NCBI GenBank assembly: GCA_035236585.1
Contig: CP141126.1
Location: forward strand, 6,647,001-6,711,000
Direction of reading: 5' to 3'
Source: Warburgia ugandensis
Taxonomy: Eukaryota; Streptophyta; Magnoliopsida; Canellales; Canellaceae
Length of the DNA: 64,000 nt
Of the stretch, positions 1 through 12,200 are shown one piece after another. The notes under the pieces are model-generated. The model worked only from the letters and a program-made list of their open reading frames with translations. It was not told where the DNA came from and searched no databases. Position 1 is the first letter of the stretch, and every line of letters begins with the position of its first letter. The position numbers and the translations under genes are program-made.

Positions 1-55
1 AGCATTAGAGAGACCGATTGGAGGCTAGTGCGATGCAAGGAGGATGCCAGTTCGG

Positions 56-58
<3 letters not shown>

Positions 59-112
<54 letters not shown>
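59..112. repeat. (GA)27 microsatellite
   Basis: Uninterrupted GA dinucleotide array, followed by an impure purine-rich tract to about 380. Similar CT/GA arrays lie in the leaders of other genes in this window, so this could belong to a gene leader, but no coding exon follows closely. Confidence 0.95.
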
Positions 113-116
<4 letters not shown>

Positions 117-1628
117 AGAGGAGAGAGGGATTGTAATAGAGAGGGTGGAGATATGGGTGAGAGCTAAGGGGGGAGAGAAGAAGAGAAGTAGGAGAGATAT
201 ACAGCCCAACCTAGCCTCCCAAAGAAAAAACGTCCCCTTTAGAGAGAGAGAGGGGACTTTAAAAAGAGAGAGAGACGTGTGAAAGAGAAGGAGAAAAAGA
301 GATAGAAGAGAGAGAAAAGAAAGGAGAGGGATAAGAGAAAAAGAGAGATGAGAGGAGAAAGAGAAGGAAGAGGAGATAGGTGGGGTCCACTAGCTTTCTT
401 AGTTTTGCTAGAACTCTGCAAGTCTTCAAAGTCTTCAGTCTCTTTCCATGATTCAATCTGGAGCGTCCATGCCTGAGTTGGTGATACGCAATGCACAAGA
501 CTCAATTAGCGAAATCTAAACCGTCCATTAGCTTTAATAGTCATTTAACCACTAAATTTTACAATTCAACGGTTGGATGACCAATTAAAGCTAAAATGAA
601 ATATTTGATTTAAAATCTTAAAATTAATGGTCTAGATGCTCCAATCAAATACTAAATTAGGGGTATTTTGACCAAATTTGAACACTTAACAATTTACATA
701 TTCTTTCTATGGGTTATATGATTGGTGTGTTGTCCATTCAAATGCACCTTTCAGCATTCGTGTCGCTTATATACAATCCATAACCTTATGTCTTCAAGTT
801 TGGCAGCTTACCACATTCACAGTTCTTTCTGAATGATTCTTTGTAGTTGTTTATTTCAGCACAAGTTGCATGCCAGGGAAAAAAAAGCTAAGTGGATCTC
901 ACGTTTCAGTGGTCCGATTTGATCTTGTTGTCTTTTTCTCCTTCAAAAAAAAGGACTTCCTAGTTATATTCTTCCTTTTAGTTTGCTGGATCTATATGGA
1001 GGATTTTCTTCATGGAAGTAAAAGAAACACTCTGTTGAAGTACCTGGCTTGTTAGTTGGTAGTTTTCTGAAAACACTTTCTATGTAGTTCTAATTACAAT
1101 AAATGCTAAACAAAACAAAATTATGGAAGAGGAAAGATATGAAAATAGCAAATTCTAGTAGGGAAAATGGTTTATCTTCGCCTTCGTTTGTGAAAGTTAC
1201 AAATAACTACCACATTAATGAATCATGGATGTTGCAGATACACCGAGGACCAATTCTGCATTATTTATTCAGTATTTTTTTGCAGTAAAAAACAGTCCTG
1301 TGTGTTTCGTAGTCTTTCTAAATTTCAGAAGACAGAACCACTCACTCGTGTGTTTCTTCACCTTTTCTTCCTGAAGCAAAGAATGGTTCGATCTGCTGTA
1401 TTTAAAGATTTTAATTCTCTCGTAAGCCATGATATAAGATGGGAGATTTTGTTATGCGGTTTCAACTATTATTCAAACTGCCATAGGGAAGAATGAAGAC
1501 CCTCCAAGGGAAAAACCTGTAACAATCTGTTCAACCTAGCAGTGGCTATGAGAGGCCTCATTAGGTGATCCATTTAATTCTGCAGTCTACTGTATTTAAT
1601 TTCTGCCTTGAGCTTTTGCTGCTTGAAG
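113..1628. other. Non-coding stretch before the NAPRT exons
   Basis: Impure GAGA/GGAGA-rich DNA to about 380, then AT-rich sequence. Around 520-600 a short imperfect inverted repeat (TTAGCTTTAAT near 525 against ATTAAAGCTAA near 583) could be MITE debris. Short open frames show no family features. No further nicotinate phosphoribosyltransferase exon was recognised here. The stretch may be a long intron of that gene or unrelated flank. Confidence 0.5.
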
Positions 1629-1906
1629 GAAAAGCAAGAGAAGAATTACTGCCACTGAAGAAGATCAGAGAGCGTTGCATTCAGCAGCTGGATCAGATGC
1701 GGCCTGATCACATGAGGAGATTGAATCCAACACCTTACAAGGTGACTAAATCTAATGTATCTTTATCTATTTCCACTTGAAATTCTTTAATCCCCTTCAT
1801 TCACTGAGTGCTACTCCATCCCGGACAGGTGAGCGTAAGTGCTAAGCTGTATGATTTCATTCACTTCTTATGGCTCAATGAGGCACCTGTTGGAGAGTTG
1901 CAATGA
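1629..1906 (+). CDS. NAPRT: Nicotinate phosphoribosyltransferase, 3' end only (two exons)
   Basis: Two exons, 1629..1741 and 1829..1906, joined by a GT-AG intron. Together they encode the plant NAPRT carboxyl end: a charged stretch (KAREELLPLKKIRERC), then MRPDHMRRLNPTPYK, then VSVSAKLYDFIHFLWLNE and APVGELQ followed by TGA. The enzyme joins nicotinate to PRPP in the Preiss-Handler branch of NAD salvage. The start at 1629 follows an AG, but the frame stays open upstream to about 1565, so the 5' edge is uncertain. Catalytic exons are not seen in the preceding 1.6 kb. Either they lie before the window behind a long intron, or this is a truncated duplicate. The splice sites and stop are intact. 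The gene converges tail-to-tail with polymerase alpha. Confidence 0.72.
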
Positions 1907-3295
1907 GAATATATGTGGGAAACGAGAGACAGGAATTTTGAAATAAGAAAGCGATGATCTCAGTCAAATGGGAGAGCATTTTTAAGATGATTGGATCTGA
2001 AAGTGTACCGTAGCTGGCCGTTTCACTCAAATGTATTTAATTATTAAGTTATTTTGCTCTTCGATCTATTCTTCTCTGCCTGCCATTGAGTGCCTCTCGG
2101 CTGCTCCAGCATCCATTCCAAAGTTGAATATAAAAGACGTAATCCAGTTTCACTGTTGGACTGCGGAATGGTATTACTGCACGTTTTATTAATATCAGTA
2201 GGCTTGTAGGATTGAGATGTGCTACCGAGGGCTACATATTTAGTTTATCCTAGATTGCGAAGTGGTTTATATTCATCCAGATAAGCAGTTGATGGCCTTG
2301 ATCAAGGATAATCAAATTCATCTAGATAACCAGTTAGAAATCTTAACACAGGTATATTCTATTACTCTGGATGGATTAGGGTCCAGTTTCCGTGACATGG
2401 AGACATTTTGTTGCCAGTTGGTTCATTTATTCAAAATTAGGTTTCATAGGAAGAAGATTTTTTAGGAGTTGAACCAACTGATTGATGGGCAGACTCTGAG
2501 TAGGATTGTCTATTCCACCCCTGCCCCACCTGTGCAAGCACAATGGGTTGATTGTCAGAAATACAATAGCTGATGTTTAAAATAAAATGGACTGATGCAA
2601 GCACAATGGGTTGCTCCGGCTGTTTGGCGCAAGAATTACAAACCGTAGACACATCCTCCATGCATGGTGACATTCCTGCGCTATTGGCAGCCTTGAAACA
2701 GGGCTGAGACTGGTAAGAACATGCAGTCAGATGTCTTAGCGATGTTTTGTCGACGTTAAAATAATTTTGTCCATGTCAAATCGCTGCCGGTGAAGAGCTA
2801 AATAACGTTTGACATTGGAAGGTTGCTGTTAAAGGCATTAGTAAAATTCGCTTGTGAGCTGACATATCGCCTCTTTTAACATGGCAGTTTAGTTATTAAA
2901 AAAGCTCAGTCACTTATAAGGGACAGAATTTTAGCAAATCATAAGAATAAGCAAACAGAGGCCATATTTAGTGTAATAGTATCCAGATTCCTCATTCAAG
3001 AATTGTGAGTGATGCATGTTTACGGTTCTTGTTTCTTTGATGGTCAAGCGGTAATCCAAGACCTCCGAGTTCATTGAATGCACCTTCCAATTGATGTAAG
3101 GTCTCAACCCCATTGACAGTTCATCTCATCAACAATTGAAAGACAAATAACGGACATGCTTTTTACAACATCACCAACCTTGTTTTAACCCAACCATGCT
3201 GCAGCTACGGATGCCCTTTGTACAAATAACATCTACAATAGTTGCTGCCACCCTTGGCAAATATGGCAGGCAACCAAATGACTCTGCTTGTCGTA
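1907..3295. other. Spacer between two convergent genes
   Basis: Holds the presumed 3' UTRs of NAPRT (+) and polymerase alpha (-). A phrase (TGCAAGCACAATGGGTTG) occurs at 2532 and again at 2596. The short open frames carry no recognisable motif. No gene is supported. Confidence 0.6.
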
Positions 3296-6200
3296 TCAAA
3301 CACTGATCGAGAGATCTTTCAGCTGCACCCACCCATAAGCTGAACGGTCTCGGATTGTCTGTATTGTCATCGCAGCCAAATCAACCATTGGCCGGATTCT
3401 TGCCAGCTCGTTCTCAAACGGTATTCTAGCACTGCTCTCCAACTGCAGCCAGAACAATACAGTGAGATGCTATTGAGCTCTCTCACTCGGTATGTACAAA
3501 TTAAAAGAGACCCTAACAACTCAACGCAGTAAAAATTACCTTTTCAATGCACCGTACAGCATCCAGGACGTGGCAAAAATACGCGAGCTGCCTATATAGA
3601 TCTACCTCTGTATACTGCTCCACAGAAACGGCAAACCATATTTAGTTGCAAATAACTGGATAGAGGGGCAAACAAGAAAATCATTACTGCGATCCATTCC
3701 GTTAAGAACGCAATTGGCATGCTCCTAACCTGACGTATGAGGTGGCCATTACAACGAGGATAGTTTGGACAAATAGTTCCCTTTTCAGAATCACCGATCA
3801 CCCGCAGATTCAGGCTGCGTGTGGTATATTTGCAAGTTTCATCATCACACTGGCAAGCAAACTTCCATTAGCCCAACAACAACTCTGGCTAAAACTTTAA
3901 AGAAGCTAACTCAAAATATTACGAGCATGACGCCAGCCCATGTGTAGATAAAAGTCAAAGACTAGATACCATCATTATGCCCGTGTAGTACTTGGATATG
4001 AACTTCTCTGCCTGCCTTTTAACCTGCCAAGTATGAAAATGGATCGCCTAAGTCACTAATTAACAGACATGGACCTAGTATTTCAAACTATGAATGGATT
4101 ACTACCTGGTTAGCTATCATAACCGGAGATATTCGAGTTCCGTCACCATCATCTGAGCATCTTGGGCAACACATTTTGCTCCAGAAACTACTGTTATTTT
4201 CCTTCTCTGCATGCTCTGTTGGGTTCTCAGTTTTTAAGGTAAATACTGAAGTAGAAACGGATGGGCATTCGAAGCTACAGGAGCAACTCGGACATGATAA
4301 CCATAAAGGTTCACAGCCACGATATCTGTAATTTTCACAGAAGAATACCTATTAACTCTATTTTTAAACACTATATGACATTACAGTATTCAGATCAGAA
4401 AACTTATTACCTCTCCACCTCATCAGAGACATCCAAAAGTGTGCTAGAAGGATCTTTGTGGACAGCCTCAGTTGTTCTTTGTTGGAACTACAAGAAAACC
4501 ACGAAATATTATGTCATAATACAAATATGATAATAGATAAAATGAGTACTTCTGGTTGGTTCAGGTAGAGACTTACTTTAGATGAGTCAAGCCCTAGGCA
4601 ATCGGCCAAGCGTGCTGGGCTGGTACCCTGGATTGAAGCGCATAGACGTGATACCACAGGATGAATCTGCAAACAGACTGAAATTTTTACCAAACCTGGC
4701 CATGGATAACAAAGAAAAAATCATGTCCATGAAAACAGGCAGAGAGTCAAAATGGTTGATGGAAACCTGCTGTGACAAGTAATAATCAACATCAATCATC
4801 CAATCGTCATTGTCCCTTTTCAGCTCGTCAGGATGCCTAGCCCTTTGAGCTATTCCAGCAGAAGAACCAGAAGCAGAGCCCTGTCGAAACAAAATATCAA
4901 GACTGTGTTACTGTTTATTACACCAAAGGATTGTGCATTTCCAATCTCCTACAGCTCATTAACACTTTATTTTAATTGCACAAATATCGTCAGCTTAAAA
5001 ATGCAAGTAATGCCGCATAATTCACGTAGTCAGCAGAAATGTTTCACAATATGTACAGGTCATCTTATGGTATGCTTAACCTCATCAATCTTTTGTGGCA
5101 TTATGTCTGCAGATTGCTGCTACCATGGTCTACTACAAATTATTCAAGAGGAACTCTACACATCTAACATTCAATGGCAAGATTAGTAATTGAAAGAAAC
5201 ACTGGTTGACAGATGATACCTGCTGACAGCATATGATATAAGGAACTGTATCACCAGCGGAGCACCCAGTGGTGTAGCCATTTTGTTTCAGTCTAAGTGC
5301 CACCTAGAGAAAGATCAGAAAGCAAAATGATCAAGGTAGAATAACAAAAAACTGGTGAGTGGTTGACTTTAGTTAAAGACAGAATCAAAGACCTACCCAC
5401 CTGCACATGAGGTTGGTTTTTGGCATCTGGGTAGTCTTCTGGACGTTTTGTTAAGCTCTTTGTAATAACATATTTCTCGAGTGCCACTTCACCCTTCCTC
5501 ATCTCCTCCTGCACCTGTTTGACAAACAAAGGAATAAATCCTACATGGTTCACACAAATAAGGTACCTTCCCGGAGGAAACAAGCTAGCAGGGGAGTCAT
5601 GACCAGAAGGAACTTGTCATATCAACATCCTATGAAGGACCAGCACTACTTGTAAATTCTCAATCATTTTCCTGTAACCTACAAGGTAATACCTTCATTA
5701 GGGAGCTATGTATTGACTCCACAACATCTTCAGAGGAACTGTAGTCAAAACAACCATACATGTCAGGAAAGTCAGAAGAGGATATGGATATAACATGCTG
5801 AAGTGATTATCTAATCATTGCTTTCTCAAAAGAGCGGGCTGGACAAATGAACACACCCTCCAGATAATATCTGGCTAAGGCAAAAATCCCCCAATTCTTT
5901 GGATAGCAAACTCCAGTCACGACGAACCATGTCAAGACCCTTGCGTTCAATTACCTGTTTTAAGCATGAAGAGCTACTAGTCATACATCAAAACTGCATA
6001 TATGACCCAGCCAGAAACCCAAGTAAAAGAATCAAATACAACCTCATATGGCATCCCATCCTTAAACTGCACTTTAACAGCCGCATATTTCTTCTTCTTG
6101 AGAAGTAGTATTCTCTTGTATAGTCCATCCAGATCAATCTCTAAACACTGATATTTCTTGTTCACCTAATTGAAAAGAATTAAGTTTACTAGGCATGCAG

Positions 6201-9200
6201 GACCAGGAAACAACGAATACACTAATACCACCACTGCCAAACAATTTTGGCTTATCATCTATCAGTTATCTGAGATGAATTCTCTATGGTTAAAAACATT
6301 CTTCCAAAACAAGCTTACCTCTTGAATGACCTTTACTGCAATTTCTTTGGCTCTGTCAATATCATCTAAGCCAGTATGAATCATGATTGAATCTGTATCC
6401 CCATAGATCACCTGCCAAAGAAAATGAGCATGTCACTCCCCAACTAAAGCAAAGACATATCAACATAACTAATCTATACTGCAGTTTAGCAAACATCCTT
6501 TGCAAAGCAAAAATAGAAACCAAATTTCATCCCCAAACTAAATAAAGGGCAGCCCCAGTGCACGAAGCTCCCGCCTATGCGGGGTCTGGGGAAGGGGCGG
6601 GCCACAATGGCCTAAAGTAGGCAGCCTTACCTTGCATTTTTGCAAGAGGCTGATTCCACGCCTTGAACCCGTGACCTCAAGGTCACATGACGACAACTTT
6701 TACCGTTGCGCCAAGGCTCCCCTTCATCCCCAAACTAAATCAAAAACCTAAAATTAAATCAACTGAATACCAAACATATCAATAGAAGTCCAAGACCAAA
6801 ACGATCAATACTACTTTCACTCAAAAGAAGACCAATTCAAAACAAGGTCTTGATTTTTATTTTTATTTCAAATGTTGAGTACACAACCACGAGCAAGCCT
6901 CAAACCCGTGACCTGCCTGAGGAGAGGCTCCTCATTGCACCTTTGTGCTACAAGGTCTTGACTTTCAATGATGAGCTTCATTTACTGGCAAAATCTTGAA
7001 TACTCAAATTATCTAATTTACGTCAGTTACTAAAATCTTTGCAACATGAACATCAGAAACATGTTTCTGGGATTGTGAATCTTAAAAAACATTACCTCCA
7101 AATTCATGCTGTTCTGAACAAGATCAACAGTGCGTTGTAGGATCTCTCTTCCCTGCAAAGATTGCATGCTTTTGTGAATCATGATAACACAAACCCTCAA
7201 GAGGGCACATCCACCCAACAGCACCCACTTCCCACAAACACAAAGCACGCACCCACACACAAGCACAAATACAGACACACATCTTATCTAGCTGACAGAT
7301 GATGAGAATTCTTCTTACTTGGAGCGTAATGAGTTCTGCAAGTGGCTTTGCATAGAATCTTGAATTTGAAAAGCCTAGGCATCCATATATACTGAATTGC
7401 ATTCAATCAAGAGGAGCATTAGTCTGAGAGCAGCTGAATGCATCATAGAAGGCATAGAAGTACATCTGCATGAAAAAGTTCAGACCTGTTCGCAGTAAGC
7501 TTCAATGCTTGCTGTTGAATATCAAACTGCCGAGCATTGAGACCTGAGGCAGTCTTGAGCCATTTCTTAACCTTTTTCCTCCTCTCAACTAAATTTTTAA
7601 GCAACTGAAAAATCATTGCAAAGGTAGAAGTTATGAAAAGGTACAAAAGGAATGCCCAACAAAATTATTTCTAACACAAACTTCAATAGAAAAAATTTGC
7701 AAATGTTCCAACAGGACTTGCTCTCTGAATGCGCGAAACCTCCAGAGGATATATGATAAAAGCAAGGAGTAGAAAATACTCAATGACCACCATTCTTGGT
7801 CCAGGGTTGAATTTGCCCACAAGTTGGTCATATTCACTTGACTAGGAAACAACAATAGACACTCGACAAAAGCTCGTTGAAATCAACCAGGAATGAAGTT
7901 TGATAATATTTGACCCATCATAAGTGAAATGAACCACCTCTAAATTGTGCGCATGATATGTACATCTGAAATAACTTCTCTGAGTACAGTTTCTAGAATA
8001 ATCGCTTAAGATGTGGTTCTAATAGATCAGAATTAATATGCACTATAAAATGTCTACTCAGAACCATAATAAAGTGAAAATTAACAGCAAGCAGCATAAA
8101 ATCCTATGTTTTGACATTGGCTTTAAAAAATAAAATATATCTTGACATATTGGAAATGCTTGGATGAGATATAAGATAAACAAATACAAACAAGTTATCA
8201 TTAGAGGACAATATGATATTTCTGCATGGATAAGTACCTAAGAGTTACAAGCTCCCACGCCCTGTCAGATTTCAGATTACTCGAAGTTCAGATTACCAAA
8301 AGACTTATCATAACTTTGAAATTGATTGGCAAAGAAAGAAAAGCTCATGTAACCTACTTATAGAAAGGAAATTAGAGAAATTTTAGATGCAACACATTAC
8401 AAAAGATGAAGATACCAATCAATGAGCAGTATCTGACACATTGTCATACAAATTATGTGCAAGTTTATGATTATAGAAAGGTATTTAGAAAATAAACACG
8501 AAGATGAGATATTATATGTCATATCTGTGTGCCCGATAGATAGATATAGATGTAGATAGAGACAGACAGAGAATAGTGAAATTAGTAGTAAATTATTTTC
8601 CGCATGAGCTAATCCGTGAATATCTAAAAGATACAATAATGGACTTGAAATGCATGAACATGACTTGGTAGTTCATCATTATCAAAATATAAGAAAAGGA
8701 TTGTGCATGATATAAAAGAAATACCTTAGGTAAAACTCCGTTGGTTGCACAAGATGGTAAGCTAGGAATGGACCCGTCAGGAGGTCTTTCAACTGTTGTG
8801 AAGCAGATATTGTATTCCTATAAAATAATTGATGCATCCCACAAGAAAAAAATTCAGTAATAACAGCTATTCTAGTACCAATGACATAAATAAGACTCGT
8901 CTTCTTTCCTAAACTAAAAGAAATAAGTTGTGATAACTTCGACAGGAACAGAAACAAGGATAAGGCAAATTAACCTGAATGATAGAAGGGTAGAGACTAT
9001 TGAAGTCTAGAAGTAATATATACTTGTCATATAAACCTTTCTTTGGCTCCAAAACCAGTCCACCAGCGTATGATGGACCTTTTCTACCTTTCTCTTGATC
9101 AATATGTTGATCATCGTTGTCAAAAGGATTGCCATTGGCATTCAACTCGTCAACACCACCCTCCACATTCAGCTTCACCCTCCGCTTGGTCGAGTGTGGT

Positions 9201-12200
9201 TCCTTACCACGCAAAGGAATCTTATCTGGGACAATATACTTCTGTGCATGAAATTCATGTAACAGAAGATATTCCACTCTTTGAGCTCTGGCACCCTGAA
9301 AAATAAAACGATGGAAGTGAGAAGCTATTCTAAGCTAAAGCTTCATATTTACTGCTTGAAGACAAAGCATCTGAGAGAACTCACCTGGAGAGTTTTCCCC
9401 CAAAGGTTACCACTGATGTTAGTCAGTTGCCGGGTCAAGGGAAGAGCACTCAAATGAAACATCAATTCCAGAGAAAGCCAAGCATCAGTCTCCCCATGTT
9501 GAACCTAGTTGTGTCAATGGGATCAAAATTTAGTGGGCAAACAAATGTTTGAAAACGGCAAAACAACTAAACCACATGCAGTCCTAACCAGAAAACTAGC
9601 AAAGCTCATCAAAGAACTTACAAGTTCTAGAAGTGAACTTGCATTTTGGAAAATACTGGGAATATCCTGTGGAGGAACCTCTTTCCTCTCTTTATTCAAC
9701 TGTGTCTTTGTAAGTTGTGTCAAGGAATAGCTTACCTAGAAACAATCCACATTTTTTTCAGATGGTTAAGAATAACAAGTATATCAGGCCTTTATCTACA
9801 TGGAATAATTCAGGCATCAAGCATCAGATAGATAGTATGCCTTAGGCTTACTTCCTTCAAGAGGTCCCTCGAGCACAGATAGGTATCACATAAGAGTCGA
9901 CCTGCAATACAAGACATGATTCCTGGACTTGCTCCAGATCCGAAAATGGAGCTTCCTTTTGTTAGCTTAGGCATCACAGAGCGCTTAAGACGACCAATTT
10001 TGGACCACATGCTGCTTGGCACCTTGCAAGCCTGCCAATTCAGTCAAAGTTTCAATTTTCAACTAATCTTTAAAAAGTTCACTGGATCTCTGGAAAAAAC
10101 TTGGACAACCTATGGAGAATGGCAGTGCTTTTAGAATGAGCATCTAGTAACACCAGTTGGAGCAAGCAGCTTTAGTCCTTTAGAATGTAGCTAATATCAA
10201 GTATCACAGATAAATTAGATCTGTCACAGGCATAGTTGGAACGAGGAGAACCCCAGATAGTCGGTAAGATATAGTAATATAAGAATCATTTTTGTTATTT
10301 GACTCTTAGTTTGCTGTGACCGAGCTAACATATCGAATATTCTGCTTCTGAAGTTAGTTCAATTAAATCTAGGGTGTATAGACTACACTCTACATTTCTG
10401 AGGTTACAAAGCAGCCCTTTGAATAATGAGAGCTGGCAGTTGAGGAAACCAAACCTGAGCCCTGTGTAGAAGAATGTCCAGGTCAAACCCAGAAATGTTG
10501 TGTCCCACAAGAACATCACTATCTAATTTGTGTAGTTCAATCATGAAACGATTTAACAAGGCCCTTTCACTGTAAATAAAGATATAGAAAGACTTCAGTA
10601 TATGCAACAGGGAAGAAACAGTAATAAAGCAAAGAAGGGACTCTGGTAGTAAAACTTAATCGACAGAAGCATGCCTGCTCTCAGATCCCAGAACATTACA
10701 ACCAGCTTTCAAGTTCCTCTCATCAACCTCTTTTGTGAAACCCATTGGAAATATTCCTCCTTCCAGCTTGCGCACAACAGTAAAATGGCTCAGTACTCCG
10801 GGTCTCTTCCATTCTGAAGCCATCATGGGACTATCAATCTGAAAACAAGTAACTCCAAGATTAAGCCAAGCATAGGTGGTGAAATAGCATTAATCAGAAT
10901 GCACTGAGTGTTGAGATATACTATGCAGTATTAACTGGAAACAACTCCATAAGAGATGGATATTTGAACTTATTAATTCAGGACTGGTTGGATTCTTGTG
11001 TGTTGAAGTTAATTATGGCTGGTAGAATTCTTGTATATCAAAGCTTGTTAACTAAATGAGAACACGCATATGGAGCAGAATACTCTCACAAGAAAAGCAT
11101 TTACTCTGAAAGTAATACCAGCAGTAGAAATATATCGTGTACCTTAGCTTTGTGACAGCAGATGACCGAAGCAGAAACAATCTCATTCACATTCTGTTTT
11201 TCATTGAGAACTGTTTTCAGATTTATTGCTGAAACAGTTACTGGAGGAATTTCTAGCATGGTCTTTGAAGACGTTAATGTGCATATATTCTTAGGACAGT
11301 CAACGATAACTTCACATTTGCACCAGCTTACCTGTTCCATAATTAACCTTAAGTTATTACAATAAAACCATGCAAGAAATGACTAGCACAATCACTACTT
11401 GGAGTTCAAACAGGACCTATCTCTGGATGCACAATATACTATGGCAGATTATTCTTTGATAGATATATACTACTGCTGCTTTTTTCTATCCAAACATGCA
11501 AAACACAAAAATATCCAATAGATGTAGTTGTTTTGTACACACACATTGCAATATTCTGGTTCTTGCAACATCTTATTGTATATCCAAATAGAACCTTAGA
11601 CGGGAAGTTAAAGAGCTGTTATTTCGTGACTAAATGTAACCAAAACAGATGATGAAAACCTCACCCGCTGAGGTGCAGAACATTTGACAAACTTTGAAAT
11701 TGATAACCATGATGGTCCTTTTATTTTCCTCTTGACCAAAAACAGCTCCAAGGCACTGCATATCACAACCTCAGTCAAGTTTCTCCAATGCATGTAATAA
11801 GTAGTGAATCATCCAAAAGAGCAGCAAATGCACATGCATGAGATTAGACTTTATCCCCACCCATCATGATAGTTTACTAAATTATGCTACAAGTTGCCTA
11901 TGTAATGAGACAAATCATAAGGTTGAAAAGAAGCAGCAGATGAGCACTACACAGCACATCATTAAAAGTCATACAAGAAGAAACCAAACCAAAAGAAAAC
12001 ATGCAAACATCCCAATATGTGGATTATTTTGACTGGTTACCTGTAACTTGTGCCAAGTAGCGCAGAAAAATTTTCTCCTCTTAGATCTGATGGAAGTGGT
12101 GGATCCTGCAATTTGTGGAATGCAATACAAATAAGTTGAGCAACATCCCAATACAGTATTGAAACAGAAAGAAGTAAAAGTTTGTGTGTCAGTTCAATTG

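Noticed and set aside
4587-4892. Continuous 101-codon minus-strand frame in POLA1 as one exon
   Set aside because: The conserved protein needs two exons here (4767-4880 and 4577-4666). The middle part has no family match and is bounded by GT and AG.
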